Assembly: GCA_943842505.1 (NCBI GenBank)
Contig: CALTDI010000009.1
Coordinates: 43,796 to 107,795 of the forward strand
Length of the DNA: 64,000 nucleotides
Direction of reading: 5' to 3'
From: an uncultured Pseudomonadales bacterium
GTDB taxonomy: Bacteria > Pseudomonadota > Gammaproteobacteria > Pseudomonadales > Pseudohongiellaceae
A program made the translations under genes and the position numbers. The first letter of the stretch is position 1. Every line of letters starts with the position of its first letter. Positions 30,403 through 39,797 of the stretch are shown here, piece by piece. A model generated the notes under the pieces. It saw only the letters and a program-made list of their open reading frames with translations, was not told the DNA's origin and did no database searches.

Positions 30403-32001
30403 ATGAAAAAATTAGTAACCAGGCGAGAACTACTAGGGCTAATCGCTGCTACGGGTACCAGCGCTGCAGTGATGAAGGCGAGTTCGGCATTGGATATCGT
30501 GCCAAACACCCGTCTCGATATTCCAGAAATCCCTTTCGCAAGCCCAAGCAATAGGCCAAGTGTTGTGGTGTTGGGGGCGGGGATATCAGGGCTGACTGCC
30601 GCCTATGAATTGCGCAATGCTGGCTATGATGTCGTTATTCTGGAGGCCGCTCCCAAGGCCGGCGGGCGATGCCTGACAGTGCGCTCGGGAGATGTTATCG
30701 ACGAAGTCGGAAACCCCCAGGTCTGCGAATTCGATGATGAACCGCATATGTATTTCAACGCCGGCCCCGCGCGAATTCCAAGCTCACACCGAAACTTGCT
30801 GCACTATTGTAGAGAATTGGGCGTCGAGCTGGAGATTTTCATAAACGAGAACAAGGAAGCCTATTACCAGGATGATGCGATGCTTGGCGGTAAGCCAATC
30901 AAGAACAATGAGTTCACTACGAATGCGCGCGGATTTATGTCAGAAATCATGGCGAAGAGTTTTAACAACTACGAGTTGGATCAACCCTTCGATGAGTGGG
31001 AAGCGCAGGCGTTGTTAGGCGCTATTCGCTCATTCGGTGATCTTAGTGAAGGAGATTTATACAAGGGTAGTTTTCGTTCCGGGTATGTGAAGGGTGGTTT
31101 TCTGGATCATGGCGTACAGAAGGATATGGTGGCATTCAAAGAACTTTTGAAATCCAGTTATATGAGCAACGCACTCAATGCGAACGAGGGTGAAACAGGC
31201 CCGGTACTCTTTCAGCCAGTTGGTGGCATGGACAATATCGTCAAAGGCTTCGTCAGAAAATTGGAAGACAAGATTTACTACAACGTCATGGTCTCGTCGG
31301 TGCAGTTAACAGGCGATGGGGTGGACGTTGCCTATGAGCACGATGGTCTGAAGTACAAGCTGCAGGCCGACTACTGTTTTAATTGCATACCCACACATCT
31401 GATGGCCGGTATAGACAACAACTTGCCTCAAGAATACAAGGAGGCGATGAACTATGTGCGCCGTGGTGAAGCTTACAAATCTGCCTTCCAGGCAAAGGAA
31501 CGGTTCTGGGAAAAGGATGATATCTATGGAGGCATAAGCTGGCTGAACCAACCGATACAGCAAATTTGGTATCCCTCGCACGGAATGTTCAAGCGCAAAG
31601 GCGTCATTCTCTCAGCCTATGATTTCGGCGGTGGTATGCATTTTACTCGCCTCTCTCAAGAGGAGCGATTGGAGACGGCGATAAAGCAGGGTGAAAAAGT
31701 TCACCCAGACTATCGTCAGCAAGTTGAGAAGGGCATCACTATCGCATGGCATAGAATGAATCATGTGTTAGGTTGCGCGGCGCGCTGGCAGCGAAATCGA
31801 AGCGGCATGACCCATGAGGAAAAGCGATTGTTTCAAACATTGAGACAACCCGCAGGGGGGCGTCACTACACCATAGGCGATCAGGTCACGATGCATTCCG
31901 GGTGGCAGGAAAGCGCAATTCTTTCGGCACATTGGGCAATAGCGGACATGGTAAACCGTCGAGCGGGAGTTTCGGCAATGCCGGGGCAGCGCATCAGCTG
32001 A
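30403..32001 (+). CDS. Exported FAD-dependent amine / L-amino-acid oxidase
   Basis: 532 aa. The N-terminus TRRELLGLIAATG resembles a Tat signal, suggesting folded, FAD-loaded export. The dinucleotide-binding motif VVLGAGISGLTAAYELRNAG is near residue 52, followed by EAAPKAGGRC, and the C-terminal FAD/substrate block is HYTIGDQVTMHSGWQESAI near 495. It belongs to the flavin amine oxidase (LAAO/MAO) family. The next genes encode a dihaem cytochrome c and a RidA imine hydrolase, so I infer oxidation of amino acids to imines with cytochrome as acceptor. Confidence 0.86.
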   Translation: MKKLVTRRELLGLIAATGTSAAVMKASSALDIVPNTRLDIPEIPFASPSNRPSVVVLGAGISGLTAAYELRNAGYDVVILEAAPKAGGRCLTVRSGDVIDEVGNPQVCEFDDEPHMYFNAGPARIPSSHRNLLHYCRELGVELEIFINENKEAYYQDDAMLGGKPIKNNEFTTNARGFMSEIMAKSFNNYELDQPFDEWEAQALLGAIRSFGDLSEGDLYKGSFRSGYVKGGFLDHGVQKDMVAFKELLKSSYMSNALNANEGETGPVLFQPVGGMDNIVKGFVRKLEDKIYYNVMVSSVQLTGDGVDVAYEHDGLKYKLQADYCFNCIPTHLMAGIDNNLPQEYKEAMNYVRRGEAYKSAFQAKERFWEKDDIYGGISWLNQPIQQIWYPSHGMFKRKGVILSAYDFGGGMHFTRLSQEERLETAIKQGEKVHPDYRQQVEKGITIAWHRMNHVLGCAARWQRNRSGMTHEEKRLFQTLRQPAGGRHYTIGDQVTMHSGWQESAILSAHWAIADMVNRRAGVSAMPGQRIS

Positions 32002-32032
32002 TGAAAGGGAAACTAACGGGTCTAGGAATAAA

Positions 32033-32695
32033 ATGATGAGAATTACATCACTATCGAGATTGCTGCGAGGGCTCTTGCTGCTCATGGCGTTAGCAACGAG
32101 CAGTCTATTCGCTCCAGCATTTGCTCAACAGTATGCGGCCATAGACACGAGTGTGCAGCCATTGAGTAATAAGATCTGCGCTACTTGCCATGGCGCCTAT
32201 GGGCAGGGAAACGCCGTTGTAGGTGCGCCTAGCCTTGCGGGGCTTGAGAGCTGGTATCTGAAGGAGCAGCTAATTAAGTTTCGCGATTCGATTCGTGGAG
32301 TGGAGAAAGATTATATACCTGCACATGAGATGCGTGCAGCCGTAGCCGAACTGAGCGAGGCGGAGATGGACGAGGTAGTCGCCTATATCGAGACATGGGA
32401 TGTGACGCCTGGCGCAACGACTGTAATTGGAGACACCGTCCGCGGCGCCGGGCTCTATGCAAATTGTTCAGCCTGCCATGGATTGTCCGCTACGGGGAAT
32501 CGGGCCTTAAGCGCGCCAGCTTTAGTTAATAGAGATGACTGGTATCTGCGCAGGCAGTTGAAGTTATTCCAATCAGGATACAGAGGCCAACACCCAGAGG
32601 ATATTGCCGGAGCGCAGATGCGCAGCGCCGCACAACTACTGAAAAGTGACGAAGACATCAATGATGTGCTCGCTCATATCGGTACTTTGAATTGA
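32033..32695 (+). CDS. Dihaem cytochrome c (c4-like)
   Basis: 220 aa with signal peptide ending PAFAQ. Haem sites CATCH near residue 50 and CSACH near 145 lie in two similar halves, each with a GAPSLAG/SAPALVN and a (K/R)xQLxxFxxxxRG stretch, the pattern of c4/c5-type tandem cytochromes. It lies 31 bp after the flavin oxidase and is its probable electron acceptor. Confidence 0.88.
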   Translation: MMRITSLSRLLRGLLLLMALATSSLFAPAFAQQYAAIDTSVQPLSNKICATCHGAYGQGNAVVGAPSLAGLESWYLKEQLIKFRDSIRGVEKDYIPAHEMRAAVAELSEAEMDEVVAYIETWDVTPGATTVIGDTVRGAGLYANCSACHGLSATGNRALSAPALVNRDDWYLRRQLKLFQSGYRGQHPEDIAGAQMRSAAQLLKSDEDINDVLAHIGTLN

Positions 32696-32707
32696 GAGGA
32701 ATAAGTT

Positions 32708-33409
32708 ATGCCAAAGAAGATTGCCAACACAGAAGTGAAAGCAGAGTTGTTAGAAGCGAACCCCGGCGAGACCGCAGATGTTGAAACTGAAGAGCCAGTC
32801 GAGGAAAGCTTCTTCGACAAGCTCACGAGTCTTAGCAACACAAGCGTAGCGCTTATCGCTGGAATAGGATTGGCGTTTGTTATCGCCTTGGTCACTATGG
32901 CCTCGGGCCCAGGTTCGGTGCCAGTAGAAGCGCTGACTCAACAACCATCTATGCTTGAGATGCCGGAGACTGTGTCTGAAACTGTGCCAGCTGTTATGCA
33001 GCCTGTAGCGTCGGGTGGGATCGAGCGTCAGGGCGAGGGCAGGCACTTCTTTACTACGATCAAGATTCCACCGTCGGCTTCTACGCTCTACCTAAGTGGA
33101 TCGGGTGCCTCACCCAAGAGTGATGGTGCTTGGGGAAGCATGGAAGAACAGACCATAGATACGTTCAACAAATTTAAACAGACACTCGAGGCTGAAGGTT
33201 GGTCGATGTCTGATATCGTTCAGGTAAGGGCGTTTGCAGTGGCGGGGGAATACGGGCTATTGGATTTCGATGGTTTTAATCGTGGATATCGCGAGTTCTT
33301 CGGCACCGATGAGAATCCGCAGAAGCCAGTGCGTTCATTCGTACAAGTAGCCGATCTTGTTGTGCCGGGCTGGTTAGTAGAAATCGAAATTCGCGCGGCA
33401 AAGATCTGA
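32708..33409 (+). CDS. Membrane-anchored RidA-family protein
   Basis: 233 aa. An acidic cytoplasmic N-terminus (about 45 aa) precedes one transmembrane helix (SVALIAGIGLAFVIALVTMA), then a linker and a C-terminal RidA/YjgF domain (TLYLSGSGASPK, VVQ/VQVRAFAV, VRSFVQVADLVVPGWLVEIE). The conserved imine-binding arginine is in KPVRSFVQV. RidA hydrolyses reactive 2-iminoacids. Placing this domain on the periplasmic side, in an operon with an amino-acid oxidase, is unusual and makes chemical sense. It starts 12 bp after the cytochrome. Confidence 0.85.
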   Translation: MPKKIANTEVKAELLEANPGETADVETEEPVEESFFDKLTSLSNTSVALIAGIGLAFVIALVTMASGPGSVPVEALTQQPSMLEMPETVSETVPAVMQPVASGGIERQGEGRHFFTTIKIPPSASTLYLSGSGASPKSDGAWGSMEEQTIDTFNKFKQTLEAEGWSMSDIVQVRAFAVAGEYGLLDFDGFNRGYREFFGTDENPQKPVRSFVQVADLVVPGWLVEIEIRAAKI

Positions 33410-33424
33410 ATCAGTAAAGGCATA

Positions 33425-33461
33425 AAATATGCGGGCATTAGTAGCTAATGCCCGCATATTT
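33425..33461. terminator. Bidirectional terminator
   Basis: A perfect 16-bp inverted repeat (33425-33440 with 33446-33461) around loop GTAGC, with A run before and T run after. It lies between the converging RidA and hydrolase genes and can serve both. Confidence 0.9.
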
Positions 33462-33473
33462 GACTGGTCGCGG

Positions 33474-34409
33474 TTATTGATTGGTATCGAGTACCGCTAC
33501 CTTTGCGTCCAGTTCTTCACTCATGGCGCCATTGAAGGTTGCGGCATAGGCTGCATTGCCATCCATCTGCAGCTTCAGCCAGGCAAAAGTGAATCGCGCC
33601 TGATTATCCAATTCGGTGCCGCCATTGGTTGGTAAATTATGGGTGCCGGCTGCGAATTCGACATAGGCCTTATTCGTGCTGTCGGCAACCGAGTCATACA
33701 GTGCGCGGGCATGGCCCGCCGGCGGGGCTACCGTATCTTCGCTGCTGGCGAATATCAGAGTCGGTACAGTCAGGTCGCTGTAATCGCCGTCGAAGGATTC
33801 TCCAAGCTCACAGCAGTAGGGCAGCAGAGGAACCACCGCTTTGATCTCGCTACCCAGCTCTCGTGCCGCTGCCAGTGCCGCGCCGCCGCCCAGGGAATGT
33901 CCCATGATGGCCAGCTTATTGTTATCGACCTTGCCGCTGATCGGGCTGTCACTATTTGCGTTTTCAGCCTTGAGAAATTCGATAGCGGCAATATGCGCAT
34001 CTTTTCTTGGCTGAAACGTATCGCGAGGATCATTCGTGTCGATGATCATTACAACGATGCCAAGCGATGCTAGGGCGGGGCCCCACCAGTCATACATTTC
34101 CTGTGTCGCGGTATAGCCCGGGACTAACACCAAACCGCCGGAAGGCGCTGCAAAGCTCAGGGTAAGTGGGTAGAAAATTGTAGCGGAGGCAAATTCGTCC
34201 ACATCAGCTTGCGGATCGTAGGTCCGCACTTCGTACAGGGCTTCGTCGAATTCGTTGCCAATAGCCCTCGCTATCTCACGTCCCTGAGGCCTGTAACGAC
34301 CGGGTTCATCTGCATCCTGAGCCATCGCTGGCGCCACAGCGGCGAGCGAGAAGGTAACGGCAGTGATGAGGCTGTAAATCAGTTTGCTTGTCAGATTGAA
34401 AGATTTCAT
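33474..34409 (-). CDS. Secreted PETase/cutinase-like alpha/beta hydrolase
   Basis: 311 aa with a Sec signal cleaved near AMA-QD (residue 30). The core follows polyester hydrolases closely: VPGYTATQ, YDWWGPALASLGIVVMIIDT, SGKVDNNKLAIMGHSLGGG and VPTLIFASSEDTVAP. The triad is Ser172, Asp225 and His257. Bacterial cutinases and PET hydrolases share this block order. The residue before the nucleophile is His, as in cutinases, not Trp as in the Ideonella enzyme. Substrate could be a natural polyester or lipid. No lid domain is seen. Confidence 0.83.
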   Translation of the reverse strand: MKSFNLTSKLIYSLITAVTFSLAAVAPAMAQDADEPGRYRPQGREIARAIGNEFDEALYEVRTYDPQADVDEFASATIFYPLTLSFAAPSGGLVLVPGYTATQEMYDWWGPALASLGIVVMIIDTNDPRDTFQPRKDAHIAAIEFLKAENANSDSPISGKVDNNKLAIMGHSLGGGAALAAARELGSEIKAVVPLLPYCCELGESFDGDYSDLTVPTLIFASSEDTVAPPAGHARALYDSVADSTNKAYVEFAAGTHNLPTNGGTELDNQARFTFAWLKLQMDGNAAYAATFNGAMSEELDAKVAVLDTNQ

Positions 34410-34556
34410 TGTTATTTTCCTTGTCGTTCTTAATCGAATACTAAGAGGGCTGGGCGCTGTTACATCGCTAGAGCTAGTAATCGCTTAAAAAGGGGCCAGC
34501 TAGCCGATGAATATAGCAAAGGCTGTCAGATGAAGGAACGATCTTCGGCGCAATAG

Positions 34557-35057
34557 TCAGAGCTTATTGGCATCCATCTTGTCCTTTCTCTTCTCCTGCC
34601 GTCTCACCGCAAGCCATGTGTCTGCGCTATAGCGGCCTGGACCGAAAGCGAAGATCAGCAAAAAGGTCACGAAATACATAGCAGCCAGCTCGCCGTTGTT
34701 TAGGGTGGGAAACCAGGCAATATGGGCTGTAAGGTAGGCCATGAGCATGATGAAGGTGGCTAGAAGAGCTGCGAGATGGGTCCATAGGCCGATCAAGATT
34801 AGCAATCCACCAAAAAATTCCACAACACCTGCTATGAACAAGGCGTTAATCTCCATCGGTAGGGGCCAGGATACAAGATCGGCGATATTTATCGATGTCA
34901 TGCCCCCGCCCATAACGGGCTGCGGGCTCTCTCCAAACAGCTTGGTATAGCCATGGGTCATGAACATTGCAGCGCTTAGGGCTCTAAATAGCGTCCATGT
35001 CCATTCCTTGGAGTTCTCTGTGATACCTTCGAATAAGGAATTGACCTTGCCAAGCAT
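34557..35057 (-). CDS. DoxX-family membrane protein
   Basis: 166 aa from ATG 35057, preceded by GCGAGG; a longer reading to 35129 adds 24 residues. Four transmembrane helices with the DoxX pattern: FRALSAAMFMTHGYTKLFG, INALFIAGVVEFFGGLLILI, LAALLATFIMLMAYLTAH and MYFVTFLLIFAFGPG. DoxX/SURF-like proteins are linked to quinone reduction or thiosulfate oxidation in some species; no such context is present here. Confidence 0.85.
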   Translation of the reverse strand: MLGKVNSLFEGITENSKEWTWTLFRALSAAMFMTHGYTKLFGESPQPVMGGGMTSINIADLVSWPLPMEINALFIAGVVEFFGGLLILIGLWTHLAALLATFIMLMAYLTAHIAWFPTLNNGELAAMYFVTFLLIFAFGPGRYSADTWLAVRRQEKRKDKMDANKL

Positions 35058-35203
35058 AGAGGGGCCTCGCGAAATATTGTCGTTTAGTGGTAAAGCCAAG
35101 TCCTCGAATGTTGTTTCAAGCGGTGGCAAATTGCAATAATCTTCTTTCTTAAAAGAGGTTTAGACGGGGCTAAGCGCTAACTCCGGGAGCATAGAGGCAG
35201 ACA

Positions 35204-35923
35204 ATGGGCAACAAGATACTAATTATTAAGACTGGCACGACAATTCCCAGCCTGCAGAAGCAGCAGGAAGACTTCGAGGACTGGTTTGTTCGAGGCTCTG
35301 GTCTCGGCGCGAATCACTTCATATGCTCTGCTGTCGACTTGGGAGAGACGCTCCCCGAAATTGATCAGGTAGCTGCAACAATCGTTACGGGATCGCCAGC
35401 CTATGTAACCGATGAGGCGCCGTGGAATGAGATTGCTGCCGAGTATTTGCGCGTACTGCATGAGAAACAAAAGCCTATCCTGGGGGTCTGCTACGGACAT
35501 CAATTGTTGGCTTGGGCCTTTGGTGGAGAGGTTGGTTTTCATCCCCAGGGCAGAGAGATAGGTACGGTCGATGTCTCGCTTACAGCTCGCGCGGATTCTG
35601 ATGCGCTATTCATGCAGATGCCCGGGGATTTCAAGGCACAGGCTTCGCATCTACAGTCAGTATTAAGTCTGCCCAATGAGGCGGTATTGCTAGCGCAGAA
35701 TGAATTCGAGCCCAACCATGCATTCCGCCTTGGTGACTCGACTTGGGGGGTTCAGTTTCATCCGGAATTTGATGCGCGCGTCATGAAAGCCTATATAAGC
35801 GAGCGTAAAGATGACATCGAGGCAGAGGGTCTGGATGCAGGGTTGCTACTGAGGGCAGTAAGCGATACACCGATATCAGCTAGTCTGCTGCATCGATTTA
35901 TCGCTCTCACTGATGTGGGTTAA
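35204..35923 (+). CDS. Class I glutamine amidotransferase (GMP-synthase-like)
   Basis: 239 aa. The catalytic cysteine lies in GVCYGHQLLAWAFGG near residue 94, and His/Glu in WGVQFHPEFD near residue 186, completing the triad. It resembles stand-alone GATase proteins annotated as GMP synthase-like, which may hydrolyse gamma-glutamyl compounds. No synthetase partner is nearby. True guaA is at 56993. Confidence 0.88.
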   Translation: MGNKILIIKTGTTIPSLQKQQEDFEDWFVRGSGLGANHFICSAVDLGETLPEIDQVAATIVTGSPAYVTDEAPWNEIAAEYLRVLHEKQKPILGVCYGHQLLAWAFGGEVGFHPQGREIGTVDVSLTARADSDALFMQMPGDFKAQASHLQSVLSLPNEAVLLAQNEFEPNHAFRLGDSTWGVQFHPEFDARVMKAYISERKDDIEAEGLDAGLLLRAVSDTPISASLLHRFIALTDVG

Positions 35924-35951
35924 TGAGAATCTGACTGAGAAACAGTGAGAG

Positions 35952-36668
35952 CTAGTCTGCCCCCTGTGCCTCGGTAAACTCTTCTTCGACGACTTCTGTA
36001 ATTCGGTCGGCCGAGGGTTGGGAGAGTAGCCGGCCATTGATAAACACAGCTGGAGTAGAGCGCACGCCAGATGCATTTCCACCGCGTTGATCGTTTCGTA
36101 CTTTCTGAATAACTTCATCGGATGCGATGTCGGCATGCAGTCTATCGATATCTAAATTTAACTCCAACGCATAACTATCGAACTCATCTTCTATGGTAGA
36201 CGTGCCCATGCCCGCCCAAATCCCCTGAGTGGCAAATAGATAATCGTGCATCTCCCAGAACCTGTCCTGCTTTGCTGCGGCTTCGGCATACAGAGAGGCG
36301 GTCCACGAGTGAGGGTGTGATGTAGTGATCGGGAAGTGCCTGAACACTAGATGTGCCTTGCTGCGCAGATTTGGCCAGATCCGTGTCATAGTGTTATGTT
36401 CGGTGGCGCAGGCAGGGCACTGAAAGTCGGCGTAGACAACAATGCTCACCGGAGTCGCTGCTACCCCTCTTACGTGATCGCTTTCAACGATCTCGACGGT
36501 CGAGTAGGTGGGGCCCTGACTTAGCAGTGTATATAGCGTGACGAGGATGAGCACCGGCGCCACGACATACATGGCAACCTGCATCATTAGCTTGCGCGTT
36601 TTATTGCGGTTCTGCGCAGCCTGTTCTTTGGCTTCTTTACGCTTTCGTTGCTCTTCTCTCTTGCTCAT
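35952..36668 (-). CDS. Membrane-anchored DsbA-like thiol oxidoreductase
   Basis: 238 aa. A basic, coiled N-terminus (SKREEQRKRKEAKEQAAQNR), one transmembrane helix near residues 28-49, then a periplasmic thioredoxin fold with CPAC active site in VYADFQCPACATEH and the cis-proline region GVRSTPAVFINGRL. This is the Thioredoxin_4/BdbD-like group. It probably oxidises or reshuffles disulfides of exported proteins, of which the window has many. Confidence 0.88.
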   Translation of the reverse strand: MSKREEQRKRKEAKEQAAQNRNKTRKLMMQVAMYVVAPVLILVTLYTLLSQGPTYSTVEIVESDHVRGVAATPVSIVVYADFQCPACATEHNTMTRIWPNLRSKAHLVFRHFPITTSHPHSWTASLYAEAAAKQDRFWEMHDYLFATQGIWAGMGTSTIEDEFDSYALELNLDIDRLHADIASDEVIQKVRNDQRGGNASGVRSTPAVFINGRLLSQPSADRITEVVEEEFTEAQGAD

Positions 36669-36804
36669 CGATCCTTGCTGCCTTGTCTGGATTAGTGGGT
36701 TACAGGACCCATTACTATAACCTGTGGAGGCAGTGAGTCAATCAGCAATAGCCGTTGAGGGAGGGGGAATATTCGTCAGGGCTAAGATCGAGTCCACGTT
36801 AGCG

Positions 36805-37140
36805 TTAGAGGAGGAAGGCGTAGCCAAGCTTGCAGCCGATATGAATGCCCTGGTCCTGATGCATGCCAATCCAGCCCTCACATTTCGCATAGTCCGTGAG
36901 CCAATGCAGGACCACTTCGGCAAGGCCAAACCAGATATTGCCAGTAATTAGATAGACAACTCCGCCATGCACCAGGGCATGAGCGGTTAGCCAGTAGTAC
37001 CAGACTGGAAATAGGCTATGCTTCTTGTCGTGAATCTTATCATTCCGATTTTTGCCGTAGCCCATAGCTTCGGGTTGCAGCACAAAGTCTGCCAACGCAT
37101 GGCCACAAATCAGCATGAAAACATTTTCAACAAGTAACAT
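36805..37140 (-). CDS. DUF3307 membrane protein
   Basis: 111 aa with three or four hydrophobic segments. The N-terminal MLICGHALADFVLQP and the later HWLTDYAKCEGWIG, ending HIGCKLGYAFL, are DUF3307 hallmarks. Function unknown. In other bacteria it sits next to varied genes, so context gives no help. Confidence 0.82.
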   Translation of the reverse strand: MLLVENVFMLICGHALADFVLQPEAMGYGKNRNDKIHDKKHSLFPVWYYWLTAHALVHGGVVYLITGNIWFGLAEVVLHWLTDYAKCEGWIGMHQDQGIHIGCKLGYAFLL

Positions 37141-37721
37141 TTACTACCTCGGTTGATGAACTCATTGCTCATCACAAATTTCTCTACTACCGATAATAAG
37201 CATATTCGGTACCAAGCAGTCCTTTGCGGTACCTATTGTGTTAGCTGCTTCACACTAAATCTTCGATGTTGATCCGAAATCAGCTCAGAACGACCCAAAT
37301 TGACGTTAAGGCATTGAAAATAAATAAGTTTGTAAAAAAACCTACACTGCGCAAATAGCAATTAGTTGCCCTAATGGGGAATACACTGACCATTTTTGAC
37401 AATTGCTGAGACGGCAAGAAGGCCTGATTTTTTACTTAAAAGCCCCGACTCAGCTGGTTACGCAGCTAATTGTGTAGCTATTGTGAAACTAAAGAGTCAG
37501 TGACTAGTCAGCTTGATACACCGAATCGGTGTGCAGCCTGTTCCGAATTGTCGGGAGTAAGCTGGAGTGCGGCGGTGGCTAAGGAATAACGCCAGTTCTA
37601 CTCGAGAAGTAGTGGGATTTATGCGCCAGAGCGGCCGTGTATAGCTTCATCCAGGCCATATTGTCAGCGTTAGGATAGAAGCGGCTATGCGGCGGTGTGT
37701 GGAGGCGCGAGTTTGACTTGT
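37141..37721. other. 580-bp intergenic region without a recognised gene
   Basis: Neither strand has a convincing reading frame or RBS. The middle (37300-37450) is AT-rich. Several short inverted words occur but no terminator with a T run. It may hold the promoter of the DUF3307 gene (minus strand) and the 3' region of xseA. Confidence 0.5.
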
Positions 37722-39132
37722 TCAGGAGGCTGGTTTTGGTTCTTTTTTGGAAATCTTGGAAGAGACCTCGCTAACGGTGGAGGTAATCTCACCTTCGCCA
37801 AGTCTAGAGATAATTGTCGCTCCGACCCTAATATCGTCACTTGGAGTGAATTACTTTTAAAGTGCTGTCATAGGTGATGCTATAGCCCCTGGCTAGTGTG
37901 CTGAGGGGGCTCACCGAATTTAAGCTTCGGCTAAGTGCTGTCAGGTTGGAGCGATGAGCGGCGAGCTGGGTTCTCAGCGATTGGCCTAGCCTGCTGCGGC
38001 TAGCACTTAGGCGAATATGATTGCGTTCCAGAAGCTGTTTGGGCGAGCTCGCCAACAGCCCGCGTCGCGCCTGCATAAGCTCCGATCTCTGCGCGGAGAT
38101 CAGTGTCTTCATAGCCTTGCGTAATCGAAGATCGAGCCGGTCCAGATTCTGAGACTGCTCCTGTAAGCGTCGGTCGGGGTGTTTTAGTTGCTTCGCAATC
38201 CAGGTGAGACGCTGCGTGCCTTGCCGGATCGCTAACTTTATAGCGCTCTGAAATTGAGTGTTATAGGCAATTAGCAGATCGAGGTATTCTGCTTGATCGG
38301 GGCTTAGCTGTTCGGCGGCGGCGGAAGGTGTGGGAGCTCTTAGATCTGCGACAAAATCGGCTATGGTAAAATCGACCTCATGGCCAACTGCGCTGCAGAT
38401 CGGCAGCTCGCTTGCGAATATCGCCCTAGCGACCCGTTCTTCGTTAAAGGCTTGCAGGTCTTCCAGTGAGCCGCCGCCGCGGCCAACTATTAGTGCTTCA
38501 ATGCCAAGCTTCTCCGACAACTTGTTCGCCAATTGTATGGCGTGCACTATTTCGTCGGCGGCTTCTTTACCCTGTACGGCAACCGGAAGCAGTGTGATTC
38601 TAGTTGCAGGAAAGCGCCTTGCGAAAATGCTGAGTATGTCCTGTATCGCCGCTCCAGTTGCCGATGTGATAACGCCAACATGCTGATAGTGACTGAGCAT
38701 GGTTTGTTTCTGCGTGTCCGCGAAGAGCCCTTCGCCCAGTAGCTTTGCCTTTAGCTGCTCGAAGGCTCGCTGCAGTGCTCCGTCGCCCGCTTCTTCCATG
38801 CCATCGAGTATGAGTTGGTAGTCACCGCGGCCCTCGTAGATGCTAAGACGGCCACGTACTATTATCTGATTGCCGTTCTGAGGTTTGAAACGCACCATAC
38901 GGTTGCGATTTACAAACATCGCACAGCGAATCTGTGAAGACTTATCTTTTAATGTTAGGTACCAGTGCCCGGATGAGGGTATGGCCAGGTTGGAGATTTC
39001 ACCTTCGACGATGACGGCTGGGAAATTGCTTTCCAGCAGCGAGCGCGCCATGCGGTTCAGGCTACTGACGGAGAGAATATTCTCGGCGTGCTCTTTGTCG
39101 TAGGGATTAGTTTTGTGCTCGGAGTAAGGCAT
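37722..39132 (-). CDS. xseA: Exodeoxyribonuclease VII large subunit, frameshifted near its end
   Basis: N-terminal OB domain (ILSVSSLNRMARSLLESNFP, VEGEISNLAIPSSGHWY), catalytic region with VITSATGAAIQDIL and IVGRGGGSLEDL, EVDFTIADFVADLRAPTPSAA, then a long helical stalk. The frame stops at 37837 after YSITYDSTLKVIH, but one inserted base near 37853-37862 restores TPSDDIRVGATI and the family C-terminus to TGA at 37722-37724. With XseB it degrades single-stranded DNA from both ends. xseB is not in the window. Confidence 0.93.
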
Positions 39133-39242
39133 CGTGCCATACTACCCTAGCGTTATTGGATTCGGTAGCCGCGCAGTCTCCTAGTCAGAAAGACCGCGCA
39201 GTAATTTGTCTTACTGGCATGCACAGCGGCTACCAGGCCTGC

Positions 39243-39641
39243 TTAGATTCTTGAGAATGCTTCCCTGTTGCGAACCGACCCATCCACATCGTAGGCAATG
39301 AGTTCGACTCTCTTTCCTGCAGGGCCGAAGGGAAAGCTTAGCTTAACGAAGGCAGCCGTTCCGCCGCTGGTAACCAGTCCTGCCGTGATGACGAAATTCT
39401 TGGACACGCCAATAGCCGTCCATTCACAGGCGCCGTCACCAGTCGATTCCAAATCGAAGGTGTCGTCTCCATACTTGTGCTCTTTCTCGAAGCTGATAAT
39501 GCTAAGGGTGCACTTGCCCGTGCCGTTTTCGGCGCCATCTGACAGGTACTCGCCGTCTACGAGAGATTGGGCGAGGCCGGTCTGAGCATAGGAGAGTGCG
39601 GCGAACAATAACGTGGCAATGAGTAGTTTTGATCTGTTCAT
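39243..39641 (-). CDS. Hypothetical secreted protein
   Basis: 132 aa. A Sec signal peptide (LLIATLLFAALSYAQTGLAQ) is followed by a small beta-rich domain with two cysteines (GKCTLSII and GACEWTAIG) that could form a disulfide. No family recognised. It stands alone between xseA and the symporter. Confidence 0.65.
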   Translation of the reverse strand: MNRSKLLIATLLFAALSYAQTGLAQSLVDGEYLSDGAENGTGKCTLSIISFEKEHKYGDDTFDLESTGDGACEWTAIGVSKNFVITAGLVTSGGTAAFVKLSFPFGPAGKRVELIAYDVDGSVRNREAFSRI

Positions 39642-39797
39642 GACAGCCTCTTGATTCCAATGGATGAAGACTATGGGAATAATAAGAGCTGGCGATTGTG
39701 CTGTGTTGACCTATATCAATGTCATAGCGCTCTGGGGCGGGGTTTCTTTGTTCTGAGGGCTAAGAATACAGGGGGCTATGCCAGTTCTGCTGCGGTT

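Noticed and set aside
37695..37877. 60-aa + strand gene MCGGASLTCSGG
   Set aside because: It is the opposite strand of the frameshifted xseA 3' end and has no ribosome site.
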